Shown: positions 26,043 through 34,656 of the stretch, one piece after another
Numbering within the stretch: position 1 is the stretch's first letter
Layout: each line of letters opens with the position of its first letter
Assembly: GCF_024256385.1 (NCBI RefSeq)
Contig: NZ_JAMLFW010000001.1
Location: 5,890,001 to 5,954,000, forward strand
DNA: 64,000 nt
Origin: Anatilimnocola floriformis
GTDB lineage: Bacteria > Planctomycetota > Planctomycetia > Pirellulales > Pirellulaceae
Direction: 5' to 3'
Position numbers and translations under genes: made by a program
The notes under the pieces: model-generated
What the model was told of the DNA's origin: nothing
What the model saw: the letters and a program-made list of their open reading frames with translations, nothing else
The model's database searches: none

Positions 26043-26807
26043 TCAAACAATTCCCTTCGCGTACTCCACGATGATCTCTTTCGCAACGACCGCAGCGTCC
26101 TCAATGGCATTTGGAGGGAGTGCCGCCACTGCAGTGGGGTCTTTAGGTGGATGCCTAAGGTCTAACTGGCCGTCATTTGCGATTTTCGTGATTTTCTCCA
26201 ATTTTGAAGGCGTCATGTGTGCTTTCAGTGCTGCTTTGCCACCGGCCCATTGGTGTGCGATCGTTTCATAGACGGAATAGAACTCCGCCAATGCATACTG
26301 ACGATTAACCACACCCTTCACGAAGTGCTCCACCGCAAGCAAGATCGCTGCGTTTCCTTGAAGCTTGGTGGCTTGTAACGCGTTACCAGTCGCCAAATGA
26401 GACTTGATCACGTGGTCTCGGATCTGCTGCAAGAGGTCAAAATGAGTGTAGGGTTCCAGTCCAACTCGCGGATTCTCCGGGTTGAACTCAATTCGATCTT
26501 CCAGATGGATCTCGACTACTTGCTGCCCTTGTTCATTGACTAATGTTCTGTTGCCTCCCAAAGCTGGTTCAAATAGAACGGCGACCTGCTGTTCCCACAC
26601 TAGATCCCAGGCAAGCTGCTCAAGCTTTTCCATGAACACACTTGAACGGAACTCCTGCAATGCACTCGCTTCGCTAGAAGATGCTTCAACTGTCGCGTCA
26701 TCAATTGAGGTCAAACTAAATTGACCTACAGTTCTGGATACAAGGCCTAAGGCAGTGTGAGGCAAGACTTGAATTTGACTGACAAACTTACCAACCGCAT
26801 GAGTCAT
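26043..26807 (-). CDS. Hypothetical protein between hsdR and hsdM
   Basis: A 254-aa protein I do not recognise. The N-terminal half is beta-rich (VEIHLEDRIEFNPENPRVGL); the C-terminal half is helical (AILLAVEHFVKGVVNRQYAL, SKLEKITKIANDGQLDLRHP). It is coupled to hsdM, with its stop one base before the hsdM ATG. Accessory genes are common inside type I operons in this position (antitoxins, anti-restriction regulators or extra effectors), but nothing here shows which. Confidence 0.6.
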   Translation of the reverse strand: MTHAVGKFVSQIQVLPHTALGLVSRTVGQFSLTSIDDATVEASSSEASALQEFRSSVFMEKLEQLAWDLVWEQQVAVLFEPALGGNRTLVNEQGQQVVEIHLEDRIEFNPENPRVGLEPYTHFDLLQQIRDHVIKSHLATGNALQATKLQGNAAILLAVEHFVKGVVNRQYALAEFYSVYETIAHQWAGGKAALKAHMTPSKLEKITKIANDGQLDLRHPPKDPTAVAALPPNAIEDAAVVAKEIIVEYAKGIV

Positions 26808-26864
26808 ATATGGTCCGGAATCTTATATTAGCCAAGCTATGGACTTTCACTCCTGAAGCCGTCA

Positions 26865-27431
26865 TCAATCGGCCGGCCGTATCAAGCTCCATGACGCTGG
26901 CGTGTTTTTAAGAAGTGGCGGCGGTTTACCAAAGTCGAGCCAAGGGGGATTAGTTGGCATCTCGGGTATCTGGATCCTTCCGTCCCTTTCAGCGTCTGGG
27001 TCGGCCTTCAGCATCTGGGTATATCTCTCGCTCGCCGTGATGTAATTATCCATTTGCGACTGATATGCGGCAATGGTGTCGATGTAATCCTTTAAGTCGT
27101 CGAGGTACCAAAACCATTCCTTGTTTGCTTGATACCTATAATGCCGGAAGTAGCTGTGATGCTGTGACTCATTACCGAAGGCCACCCCAGTCAAAACAGT
27201 CGCAAGACGCAAGGGTACAGGGCACACTCGACAGACCTGGCTGATGCGTTTGTTTACATTTGCCCAGACCTTGTTGCCCTTGCGATACCACAGATTAGTA
27301 CCGCCAATCTTTACCAAGCAAAGTGCATCAGAAACAAGGAAGTACACGTAGCCACGACGCTTCCCGTTCATAAGTTGTGACATGTACTGGGGAAGCCCGG
27401 TTGTGTCATGCTTGTTTCTCATTCCTCTCAT
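26865..27431 (-). CDS. GIY-YIG/T5orf172-like nuclease-domain protein
   Basis: A 188-aa protein from the ATG at 27431 or 27422. RGYVYFLVSDALCLVKIGGT, a following CPVPLRLATVLTG, the Glu-His box NESQHHSYFRHYRYQANKEW and FWYLDDLKDYI follow the T5orf172/MUG113 version of the GIY-YIG fold (YV/Y..., KIGxT, R, E..H..F, EWF). The C-terminus is Pro-rich. In type I operons such proteins may act as extra nucleases. It lies 23 bp downstream of hsdR. Confidence 0.65.
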   Translation of the reverse strand: MRGMRNKHDTTGLPQYMSQLMNGKRRGYVYFLVSDALCLVKIGGTNLWYRKGNKVWANVNKRISQVCRVCPVPLRLATVLTGVAFGNESQHHSYFRHYRYQANKEWFWYLDDLKDYIDTIAAYQSQMDNYITASERYTQMLKADPDAERDGRIQIPEMPTNPPWLDFGKPPPLLKNTPASWSLIRPAD

Positions 27432-27454
27432 TACAATTCCGCCCCTTACTAGGT

Positions 27455-29821
27455 CTATGCTGCGTAAAGAAGTTGTTGTAGCAAATTGACTGCTTGAATC
27501 AGCCGGTCAGATCCACCGAACTTCCTCCCAATCTCGACTACGTTCCCGTGGGTGGAGATCGGGGGAACTTCCAGGACATCTGGAACTGAGAATTGGCTGG
27601 TTCCGTGTTCGGCGTACTTGTCCAGAAGTTCGTTCAGAATGGCCTTGGCTTCAGGTCCGAACTGATCGAAGAAATCGACCTTCTCCTTGCGGAGTTTCTC
27701 GGCCCTCTGTTTTCGGGTCAATAATGGGGCGTTGAAGGCCAGATGGCAGAGGAGGTCGAACGGGTCAGCGTCTGGGTGGCCAGTTTGGGCACAAAGTTCC
27801 CGGAAGTCGATCCCACGATCTTCCAGCTTCTCTACTGCAGCCGACCGTTGCTCGAAATCGGACCACTGTTTCCTCAGGTCTTCCGGGCTGGTGTAAAGCG
27901 TCTTAACCGTATCGGCGACGTACTGCGTGATCTGAACCGTCCGGAGTTTCGAACCATCAGCATCCAGGTCGAATGTTACTTCGGTGTCGATCCCTCCCGA
28001 GCCACCGTGAGCATAGTACTTTCGTGGTTCCGCGGTTTCATCGTCGAAGTTTGGTTTAGCTGGTCCTTCATCCTTGGGTGGTTTTTCTTCTTCCTCCACC
28101 ACTTCAGAACCTTCAATCGTTTCCCCTTCGTCGTCGATCTTCTCAGTTGTCGCGAGGGAGGGTTCCCCATCGAAGTCCGGATCTGCGAAAAGCCGGGTTG
28201 CTGATCCGGTGTAATCCAGGATGTTGAAAAACAGTTTGCCTTTTTCTTCGCGGACCCGAGTTCCCCGCCCTATGATCTGCTTGAACTCGGTCATCGCTCC
28301 GATGGTTCGTACTAGGACGACGTTCTGGCAGGTGGGAGCATCGACACCCGTCGTCAGCATTTGCGACGTGGTGAGGATGACGGGGTAAGGTTCTTCGGGG
28401 TCTTGGAACTTGCTGAGGAAACCCCTGCCAATCGACCCTTCGTCCGAAGTGACTCGGGCCACATACTCTTCACCCGGAGATAGGTTCTGGACGATGTCGG
28501 CATTCAGGTTGTTCAGGATCCTTCGCATCTGGTCGGCATGCTCTTGGTCCACACAGAAAACAATGGTCTTGGATTTCCGGTCTGTCTTTTTTAGGAATTC
28601 CGTCAGATGACGAGCAATGGCCTCCGTACGGGCCTGAAGGGAGACGACTCGCTCGAAGTCCTTGGTCTGGTACTCGCCGTCAGGGATTGTCCGACCGTAC
28701 TTGTCGAGTTGTCCTTTGTTGGGCCTCCAGCCGGTCGCATCGAACGTCGTCAGGACCCGATGAACTCGGTAGGGAGAGAGAAAGCCGTCTTCGATCCCTT
28801 GCTTCAAACTGTAGGTGTAGAGAGGATTGCCGAAGTAGTTGTAGGTATCACGGTTGTCTTCCCGAAGTGGAGTGGCAGTCATTCCGAGTTGATAGGCCGA
28901 CTCGAAGTATTCCAGAATCTCCCGCCAGTTGCTTTCGTCCTTGGCACTTCCCCGGTGGCATTCATCCACCACGATCAGGTCGAAGAAATCGGGAGCATAT
29001 TCTCGGTAGAGGCCTGGCCGTCGCTCATCCTTGGCAATGGCTTGGTAGATGGCGAAGTACATCTCCCGACTCTTAATCGCCTCCCCTTCGATCTTCATCC
29101 GGGCTTCCCCGAAGGGAGCGAAGTCCTTGTCTTTGGGGTCATCGACCAGAACATTCCGGTCAGCCAGAAATAGGATGCGGGGTTTCCTGGTGGTATCTTT
29201 TGAAGCGTTCCAGCCGGCCGACCATAGCTTCCAGCAGATTTGAAACGCGACCGTCGTTTTTCCGGTTCCGGTGGCCAGAGTCAGCAGGCACCGCTTTTGG
29301 CCTTTTAGGATGGCCTCGATGGATCGATCAATGGCAATTCGTTGGTAATACCGGGCGATCTTCTTTGGATTGTAGAAGTCCGGAACCAGCCGGGCGTTGG
29401 CGATTGCACCCGTAAGGCCCTGTCCCTGTTGGTAGCGAAACCAGAGTTCGTCAGGAGTGGGAAACCGTTCGACTTCTTTCTCCTCGGCAGTGAAGAAGTC
29501 GTATTCGAGGATGTCGATGCCATTCGTGGCATAGGCAAACTTCAGGCCCAGAATTGTGGCGTAGTCTTTTGCCTGCTGGAGACCGTCACCGGCGGGACGT
29601 TTGTCGGACTTGGCCTCCACCACTGCCAAAGTGATGTCGCGGGTATACCGGAGCAGGAAATCGGAGAACTTCTTCTTTAGCCTCCGTGGCTTTCCGCCAG
29701 GAACGACGATCCGACCATCTGTGAACGAAGTCTGTTCGTTGTAGAAATGCTTGTCGCCATCCCAACCAGAAGATTCCAGTTTGGGACGTACCAGCATTCG
29801 ACAGGTATCGGCTTCGTTCAT
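27455..29821 (-). CDS. hsdR: Type I restriction endonuclease subunit
   Basis: About 788 aa from the ATG at 29821 (MNEADTCRMLVRPKL); an upstream extension to 29950 looks spurious. The N-terminal nuclease region has FSDFLLRYTRDITLAVVEAK with PD-(D/E)XK residues. The SF2 motor follows: Walker A LATGTGKT, motif II VVDECHRGS, TATPLREDN, motif V/VI TTGVDAPTCQ and IGRGTRVREE. An acidic linker (VVEEEEKPPKDEG) precedes the C-terminal helical domain. This is the translocase/nuclease that cuts unmodified DNA. It opens the operon that continues through hsdM, hsdS and ABC-3C to 19840. Confidence 0.93.
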   Translation of the reverse strand: MNEADTCRMLVRPKLESSGWDGDKHFYNEQTSFTDGRIVVPGGKPRRLKKKFSDFLLRYTRDITLAVVEAKSDKRPAGDGLQQAKDYATILGLKFAYATNGIDILEYDFFTAEEKEVERFPTPDELWFRYQQGQGLTGAIANARLVPDFYNPKKIARYYQRIAIDRSIEAILKGQKRCLLTLATGTGKTTVAFQICWKLWSAGWNASKDTTRKPRILFLADRNVLVDDPKDKDFAPFGEARMKIEGEAIKSREMYFAIYQAIAKDERRPGLYREYAPDFFDLIVVDECHRGSAKDESNWREILEYFESAYQLGMTATPLREDNRDTYNYFGNPLYTYSLKQGIEDGFLSPYRVHRVLTTFDATGWRPNKGQLDKYGRTIPDGEYQTKDFERVVSLQARTEAIARHLTEFLKKTDRKSKTIVFCVDQEHADQMRRILNNLNADIVQNLSPGEEYVARVTSDEGSIGRGFLSKFQDPEEPYPVILTTSQMLTTGVDAPTCQNVVLVRTIGAMTEFKQIIGRGTRVREEKGKLFFNILDYTGSATRLFADPDFDGEPSLATTEKIDDEGETIEGSEVVEEEEKPPKDEGPAKPNFDDETAEPRKYYAHGGSGGIDTEVTFDLDADGSKLRTVQITQYVADTVKTLYTSPEDLRKQWSDFEQRSAAVEKLEDRGIDFRELCAQTGHPDADPFDLLCHLAFNAPLLTRKQRAEKLRKEKVDFFDQFGPEAKAILNELLDKYAEHGTSQFSVPDVLEVPPISTHGNVVEIGRKFGGSDRLIQAVNLLQQLLYAA

Positions 29822-30010
29822 CGCCCTCGTCCGCTTACTTCGACCGGGGCAAACCTTCCTCGCTTTCGCCCTCAGGTGGGCCGACAGAATCTCGGTGCTT
29901 TCACTCGGCAGAAGTCCCTTGGTTGTATTGCTTTCACCCGCCAGTAGCAAGGCTGACTGGGCTTCAAAAAATGCCGGACGTTTAACCTGGTTCGCTCTCG
30001 CAGATTTGCA

Positions 30011-30451
30011 TCACCGCCTTCCACTTGGCCTCGGCCATTTGTGAGGGGCCAGGTAGCGGCCATTGATGAAGAGCAGCCCAGTGAAGCAGGCTGCCCGATT
30101 GAAGAACCGGAATGTCTTGTTGCTGAATTCAGTTTCCGCTACCCAGTCACGAACATTACGAGTGGCACTTCGGCCGAAGGCGTATCGAGACTGATCGAAC
30201 CAAGACGATTGGCACCTTCGCACCATTCGAAAAAAGTTGCCATCGGGACGATCGGCGAAGATCGATGCCTGGGGATTAAGGTAAACGCAGCCAGGCCTGA
30301 AGGCGTATTCGACGAGCCGAGCCGCGACGTCCTCCGCAAGCAACTGGAAATCGGGAGTATGTCTCACGATCATTACTGTGGAATTCAGTTGGGCGTCGTC
30401 TAAAGTAGAGGAGCTTGTAATCATGACTGTTAGTAAAGTGCGTTGTGGCAC
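30011..30451 (-). CDS. Hypothetical protein
   Basis: Up to 146 aa; an internal start near 30373 (MIVRHTPDFQLLAEDVAARL) may be the true one. The sequence is aromatic- and Arg-rich (VEYAFRPGCVYLNPQASIFA, FFRMVRRCQSSWFDQSRYAF, FTGLLFINGRYLAPHKW), coding-like, and without a recognised motif. It lies upstream of hsdR on the same strand but may be separately expressed. Confidence 0.45.
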   Translation of the reverse strand: MPQRTLLTVMITSSSTLDDAQLNSTVMIVRHTPDFQLLAEDVAARLVEYAFRPGCVYLNPQASIFADRPDGNFFRMVRRCQSSWFDQSRYAFGRSATRNVRDWVAETEFSNKTFRFFNRAACFTGLLFINGRYLAPHKWPRPSGRR

Positions 30452-30489
30452 GGAGTTTTGCGGCGACGAAATGCCGGTTACGGCTGTTA

Positions 30490-30714
30490 TTATCGTGGAG
30501 TTGCGTCATCGTTCTTAAAAGCTTGCCCCTCCTTGAGGAGTCGCACGATGTAATCGCTAAAACGAAGTCCGGACAGATGGGCCTGTGCCTTCGCCCAATT
30601 GAATGTCTGTTCCGGTACGTACACGTACAGGGCACGACATCCTGGGGGCAATCGGCCACGGCCTTTGTTTGCCTCGGTCTGGTGCGGTAGCACCGATGTT
30701 GTTTGGATTGACAA
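30490..30714 (-). CDS. Ribbon-helix-helix-type small DNA-binding protein
   Basis: A 74-aa protein: CRALYVYVPEQTFNWAKAQA, then LSGLRFSDYIVRLLKEGQAF, which reads as one beta strand followed by two helices, the ribbon-helix-helix layout. Such proteins regulate their own promoters or partition functions. A perfect 10-bp inverted repeat lies 17-58 bp upstream and is a plausible operator. Confidence 0.55.
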   Translation of the reverse strand: MSIQTTSVLPHQTEANKGRGRLPPGCRALYVYVPEQTFNWAKAQAHLSGLRFSDYIVRLLKEGQAFKNDDATPR

Positions 30715-30730
30715 TTGATCGCTCCTTGGA

Positions 30731-30772
30731 CTGACTGTGGCCGGCTTCCATCGGAATACCGACCACAGTCAG
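30731..30772. promoter_or_regulatory. Perfect inverted repeat, candidate operator
   Basis: CTGACTGTGG (30731-30740) and CCACAGTCAG (30763-30772) are exact inverted copies separated by 22 bp, just upstream of the small DNA-binding protein gene that starts at 30714. Autoregulation is inferred. Confidence 0.5.
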
Positions 30773-30822
30773 AGCTTGCAAGTTCGTTGTGACTTCCACC
30801 TCGTTAATCAATAACTATTTAC

Positions 30823-31011
30823 CTAGTATTCCTGTCCTGTCCTTTGTTCCTGCTCCAGATTTGAATCTGTTTCAGTTGTTCGTTCTTTTTCTCGTCCTGT
30901 GTTTTGTTTTTTTGCTTTTTCTTTTGCTTCTACTTTTGCTTCAGCTTTTTTCTTTGGCTTCTGCTTTTTGAAGTTTGTGGTCAGCTTGGATGGCCTGTCC
31001 GAACCGAACAC
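30823..31011 (-). CDS. Possible lysine/glutamate-rich small protein in a purine tract
   Basis: A 62-aa frame rich in Lys, Glu and Gln (NFKKQKPKKKAEAKVEAKEK, NTGREKERTTETDSNLEQEQ). It coincides with a strand-biased tract (about 30830-30985) that is almost all pyrimidine plus G on the plus strand. The composition could be the reason the frame is open, so it may not be a gene. The rest of 30773-31183 shows nothing else convincing. Confidence 0.3.
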   Translation of the reverse strand: MFGSDRPSKLTTNFKKQKPKKKAEAKVEAKEKAKKQNTGREKERTTETDSNLEQEQRTGQEY

Positions 31012-31183
31012 GCACGGTATCTATTGATACCGGTACCCAGTTCATCGTGATGGGTTTCGCAATCCGTTGATGTCGTGATTACCGCGAAGTCACTTGATTC
31101 TCTGGTTCAGAACTCGGAAACTTCACTGCGGCAGGTGGCATGTCGTGAAGTTGGCGATCTTCGCCGGTGGCAAGCTCACAAAC

Positions 31184-32038
31184 TCAGTCGTCCAGGTCGA
31201 ATGTGTGTTCCTCGACCATTGCGAGCGTCAGCAGTTTGCTTCGCTTTTTGTGAGCCTTGTTAATAACTTGCAGGGCCATTCCCACTACTTGGTGAGATCG
31301 CTCGGCTAGGCGTTCAAGGGTCTTCTTTGGAGTTTCCACTTGAATCCCCCACTCATGGCATCGCTCGGCAAGCCAGACAATCAACTCTCCTAAGTCTGGC
31401 TTGGTGGTCGTGATCCGAAAACTGAAGCGGTTTTGAAACATCTTCTCTAATGACGCTGCCTCATGATTGTTCGATTCTCCGTCCCGGTCGTCCCGTTTGA
31501 CGTAGGCGGAAGAGGCAATCCAAATTGCTGGAAAGTCTTCCAGCGGCTTGAGTAGTTTGTCATCCATTGACCGCCTAGCCAGCCAGTGAACTTCGTCCAG
31601 GTAGACAACCCGTAGATTTTCGTCTTTGACTCTGAGCTTAAGCAGGATCTGCTCCAATTCAGATTCGGAGAACCGCGAGCAGTCAAGAGGCAGGTAGTGA
31701 TAGCGGACAGGAGTTGGAGCATCCCTCTCGTTTTCAAAATCAACGACATTCTCCCAACCCTCGTTACCGTAGAGATGATGGTTGAGCGTGCAGCACTTGC
31801 ACTTGCCGCATGGGTTCATCGTCTCAAAGTCGAAGTTCAGACAGCCGAGACATTTGATTCCGAATGTGATCATGGACGTTTTTCCCGTCCGGGACGGTCC
31901 AGTCGTAAGGAGATTAAAACCACTCCGGTGTCCCTCCTTTCGGACGCACCAGATCAAGTCGTAGAAGTACACTTTAAGCTCCTGGTTCCCAAGGAATTGA
32001 TCCCAGCGATCAGGAATCCAGCGTTCAATGTCTTTCAT
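31184..32038 (-). CDS. AAA+ ATPase, clamp-loader-like with zinc finger
   Basis: A 284-aa protein: RWDQFLGNQELKVYFYDLIW (motor entry as in DnaX/RFC), Walker A TTGPSRTGKTS, a Cys cluster CGKCKCC near 80-86 as in DnaX zinc modules, Walker B LRVVYLDEVHWL and a sensor-1-like ASSAYVKR. The C-terminal helical lid (LERLAERSHQVVGMALQVIN) completes the AAA+ unit. It overlaps the next gene by 4 bp. A role in element replication, possibly loading a clamp such as the 42311-43768 product, is inferred. Confidence 0.72.
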   Translation of the reverse strand: MKDIERWIPDRWDQFLGNQELKVYFYDLIWCVRKEGHRSGFNLLTTGPSRTGKTSMITFGIKCLGCLNFDFETMNPCGKCKCCTLNHHLYGNEGWENVVDFENERDAPTPVRYHYLPLDCSRFSESELEQILLKLRVKDENLRVVYLDEVHWLARRSMDDKLLKPLEDFPAIWIASSAYVKRDDRDGESNNHEAASLEKMFQNRFSFRITTTKPDLGELIVWLAERCHEWGIQVETPKKTLERLAERSHQVVGMALQVINKAHKKRSKLLTLAMVEEHTFDLDD

Positions 32039-32778
32039 GACTGACCTCCGTTTATTGATGTTGATTCGAGTCGAGAAAACAGTTCAGTTTCATCGTCGGC
32101 ATCGACGTGGTGACCTAATGGCTTGGGATGATGCGATTTGTCGACCGACGGTCCCTGTGGCGGTGTTTCGTGATCGTCGCCGTTGGCAGACGTCGTACGC
32201 GTGAGTTTCACAAACCGGACGCCGCTTCCGCGACGACCGATTTTGGTCGTGATGCCGGCGACCAAGAGCAGGTCCGCGAGATCGCTGATGCGGCGGCTAA
32301 GCTGAGGTACACCCTTCGGCCACAAGTGGTCTCGCATATCGAGGCCAATCGCCCTCGCCACTTTGTTCAGTGCGGCACGCAGTGCGGTGCATGACTTATC
32401 GAAAACTGCGTTCTGATGCATAAACACCAAGAGTGCATCAAGTAGCGGGTCCTGTTCTATCGCTTCTGCAAGTGCGATGTTTGTTCGCTGATCGCCGTAA
32501 GCTCGACCGATTAGCACCATGACGACCCGTTCAATTTCTCGCTCGGCGAGGACTACTTTTAGTCGGTCCCAAATGAACGCGGCAATCCATGAACTAACTC
32601 GCTCGGACCGAAGAGGCCACAGGCTTGTCTCCGAATTGCCCGAGGTCGGGAGGGCAATCATCGCCTGACCGGCCAGATTGACGAAAAGTTCCAGACGGCG
32701 GTCCAGAATCAACTGAAGAGCAGTCCCGACTCGGTCTGTCGCGATCGCGGAGTCTCCTCCAGTGCATTCATTGTTCAT
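32035..32778 (-). CDS. Hypothetical replication-module protein
   Basis: About 247 aa from the ATG at 32778 (MNNECTGGDSAIATDRV), which overlaps the stop of the previous gene. A helical body (LQLILDRRLELFVNLAGQAM, SWIAAFIWDRLKVVLAEREI) leads to a winged-helix-like end (VPQLSRRISDLADLLLVAGI, then IGRRGSGVRFVKL). The C-terminal 60 residues are polar and likely disordered. It is coupled to the AAA+ gene. The winged helix suggests DNA binding, perhaps of primase-associated type. Confidence 0.55.
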   Translation of the reverse strand: MNNECTGGDSAIATDRVGTALQLILDRRLELFVNLAGQAMIALPTSGNSETSLWPLRSERVSSWIAAFIWDRLKVVLAEREIERVVMVLIGRAYGDQRTNIALAEAIEQDPLLDALLVFMHQNAVFDKSCTALRAALNKVARAIGLDMRDHLWPKGVPQLSRRISDLADLLLVAGITTKIGRRGSGVRFVKLTRTTSANGDDHETPPQGPSVDKSHHPKPLGHHVDADDETELFSRLESTSINGGQS

Positions 32779-33139
32779 TGCCGAGCCCCTCGTCGGAGAC
32801 TGAAGGAGCACGAACACATGAAACCAGCACCGTTCGAACCGCAAGCGGTAGGTGCGGCCAAGCGGCGACTATTTCAACGAGTTCCGTACTTCCGAGTGAA
32901 GGTGTCTCGGCGTTGAAATGGCAGTACGAAGGTTGGAGGCACAATGCCTCCACTAGTTTTCGAACATAAGGCGGCAGTCGATCCCAGACCCGACTGACGC
33001 GTTCGAGAGAAGAGCCAGGAGTTGTCAGCAAGTGCCCGTCTGTGCTGCTGATCTGCTGACCATTTGCTGACAGCGGAGGAGCCGGAGTCGTAAGTGGTTG
33101 ATCCGACAACTCGTTACGAGAGGCGTCCCTCTCATTCAA
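32768..33139 (-). CDS. Hypothetical protein starting in the att core
   Basis: A 123-aa frame whose only obvious start is TTG at 33139, inside the 20-bp att core; the true start may be further in. The N-terminus is polar (QPLTTPAPPLSANGQQIS), followed by a helical part (RLPPYVRKLVEALCLQPSYC, LVEIVAAWPHLPLAVRTVLV). It overlaps the gene at 32778, forming a three-gene run with the AAA+ gene. Integration may have trimmed or re-made its 5' end. Confidence 0.5.
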   Translation of the reverse strand: MNERDASRNELSDQPLTTPAPPLSANGQQISSTDGHLLTTPGSSLERVSRVWDRLPPYVRKLVEALCLQPSYCHFNAETPSLGSTELVEIVAAWPHLPLAVRTVLVSCVRAPSVSDEGLGNEQ

Positions 33140-34397
33140 TTCCCGCCGCCTCCATCATGTCACCCTGTGCCACGGGGTGACTGGACACGACGCAACCCTC
33201 GTCTATGACGGGGGTTGTTTCGTTTTCAGATTGCGTCTTTGTGACAGGCGGTGACTCCGAAAGACTGCCAGGGACGGCTGAACTGCAGCGCATTTGCAGC
33301 GCGGGAAGATTGCCCACCGCCTTGGCTTGATCCTCCATCCCGATGTGCGTGTACTTCATCGTCATCTTGATGTCGGTGTGACGGGCGAGCTTCTGAGCCT
33401 CGGGAAGACTGGCACCAGAACGAACGAGCCCGGTGATATGTGAGTGACGGCCGGCAGCGTGGAAGTCAGCGATTCCGTCCTCGTTTTCGTACGGAATTCC
33501 CACCCGCTCCAGATCCTTCTTCACCATTAGCCAGGTCCGGCGTTTTGCCAGCTTAGGGAACAGTACGTCACTGGGTTTCAGTTCCGCAATCCAGCTGCGC
33601 ACCAAAGTGACTAGCTCGGGGTGCATCGGGAGCACGTCAAGCCGACGGTGCTTCGAGCATGCAGCCTCCACGGTGACCGTGGGCGGGTAGGCGTTCAGGT
33701 CGAAGCTGCGGGGCTTCAGGCTTGCGATTTCCTTGCGGCGAAGCCCGGTCATGTAACTGAGAATGTACAGTCGAGCTCGGTGTTCACCTGAGAAACATTG
33801 GATGTCTTCACCACTGTCGCGAGCTGATTGCACGAGCCTTTCTAGATCGCCGGCGTTCAATGCTCGACGCTTGTGGCGAACATCAACAGCTGTGTTAAGT
33901 CTCTCCAAGCCACGGAGTGGACTAGCCAGAAGCCGATCATTCTCGACACACCAGTAGCAGAATGACTCGATGGCCTGGGCATAGTGGTTGTAGGTCTTGT
34001 GACCAATTTCCTCATCGTCGAGCATTTCGGTGAGACTACATTCGACAGCCAGTTTCGAGATATCGAACAACGTCTCAAAATTGCAATCTTTGACGATCCG
34101 CCGGACGCGGCTCATTGTGAGCTTCCAGTGCTTCTCCGAGTTCTTCTTGAGGCTTTTCTCGAATGCTTCAAGATGCTCGGTGAGCGCCGTGCGCCGTTGC
34201 CCGGCGATTTTTTCCTGTTCCGGGTCGATTAGCCCCAGGCGGCGAAGCCTGGCCTCTTCCTCCTTCTTCGCCGCGGCCTGCTCGGTTAGTCCTCGATCCG
34301 TGAATCCTTTCGATGTCCGCCGCTTACCCAGATGGTCGTACCATTGGAACCAATATGGCGATCCTTTCTTCTTGCTCCGCTTGAAAATTGATGCCAT
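33132..34397 (-). CDS. Tyrosine recombinase/integrase of island 2
   Basis: A 421-aa tyrosine recombinase closely related to the island 1 enzyme. Shared elements are the basic N-terminus (KRSKKKGSPYWFQWYDHLGK), TGLRRKEIASL with the first catalytic Arg, DFHAAGRHSH, LARHTD and MKYTHIG with the Tyr nucleophile. The C-terminus ends within the att core (MMEAAGIE), so it is shorter than its paralogue, whose tail continues into tmRNA sequence. The gene reads toward its att site, with its excisionase 34 bp upstream. It indicates that a second, related element inserted at the same tmRNA site. Confidence 0.92.
   Translation of the reverse strand: MASIFKRSKKKGSPYWFQWYDHLGKRRTSKGFTDRGLTEQAAAKKEEEARLRRLGLIDPEQEKIAGQRRTALTEHLEAFEKSLKKNSEKHWKLTMSRVRRIVKDCNFETLFDISKLAVECSLTEMLDDEEIGHKTYNHYAQAIESFCYWCVENDRLLASPLRGLERLNTAVDVRHKRRALNAGDLERLVQSARDSGEDIQCFSGEHRARLYILSYMTGLRRKEIASLKPRSFDLNAYPPTVTVEAACSKHRRLDVLPMHPELVTLVRSWIAELKPSDVLFPKLAKRRTWLMVKKDLERVGIPYENEDGIADFHAAGRHSHITGLVRSGASLPEAQKLARHTDIKMTMKYTHIGMEDQAKAVGNLPALQMRCSSAVPGSLSESPPVTKTQSENETTPVIDEGCVVSSHPVAQGDMMEAAGIE
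33135..33154 (+). repeat. Second att core (junction of islands 1 and 2)
   Basis: TTCAATTCCCGCCGCCTCCA matches the tmRNA 3' end at 1876-1895 exactly over 20 bp. It is the right end of island 1 and the left end of island 2, whose integrase abuts it. The hairpin GTCACCC/GGGGTGAC follows just inside island 2, in the place of the terminator hairpin inside island 1. Confidence 0.85.
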
Positions 34398-34431
34398 CAG
34401 ATGTTCTCCGTGCTTAATAACTAAGTAAGCG

Positions 34432-34656
34432 TTACTCGCCTGACAGTGGAGGGCACCCCGCGGCCATCCAGCGAGTGATTTCCGCCTCGCGCCAACGTGT
34501 GGCCCCGCCCACTTTGATCGGCAACACGATCTTTCTTGCGCTCACTAGCCTCCAAACCGATCGTGTCGAGACGGCGAGTTTTCCGGCGACGTACTCGACT
34601 GTGACAAGCCGGTCGTTAGGGTGTGAATTATGCGACTCAAGTGCAACTGTCGACAT
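34432..34656 (-). CDS. Excisionase-like HTH_17 protein of island 2
   Basis: A 74-aa helix-turn-helix protein: LVTVEYVAGKLAVSTRSVWR, then KIVLPIKVGGATRWREAEIT and RWMAAG. It matches the AlpA/Xis-type excisionase family and pairs with the adjacent integrase as in island 1. Confidence 0.82.
   Translation of the reverse strand: MSTVALESHNSHPNDRLVTVEYVAGKLAVSTRSVWRLVSARKIVLPIKVGGATRWREAEITRWMAAGCPPLSGE

Noticed and set aside
30041-30403. 120-aa plus-strand frame
   Set aside because: It lies opposite the more protein-like minus frame 30011-30451 and has no family resemblance or ribosome binding site.
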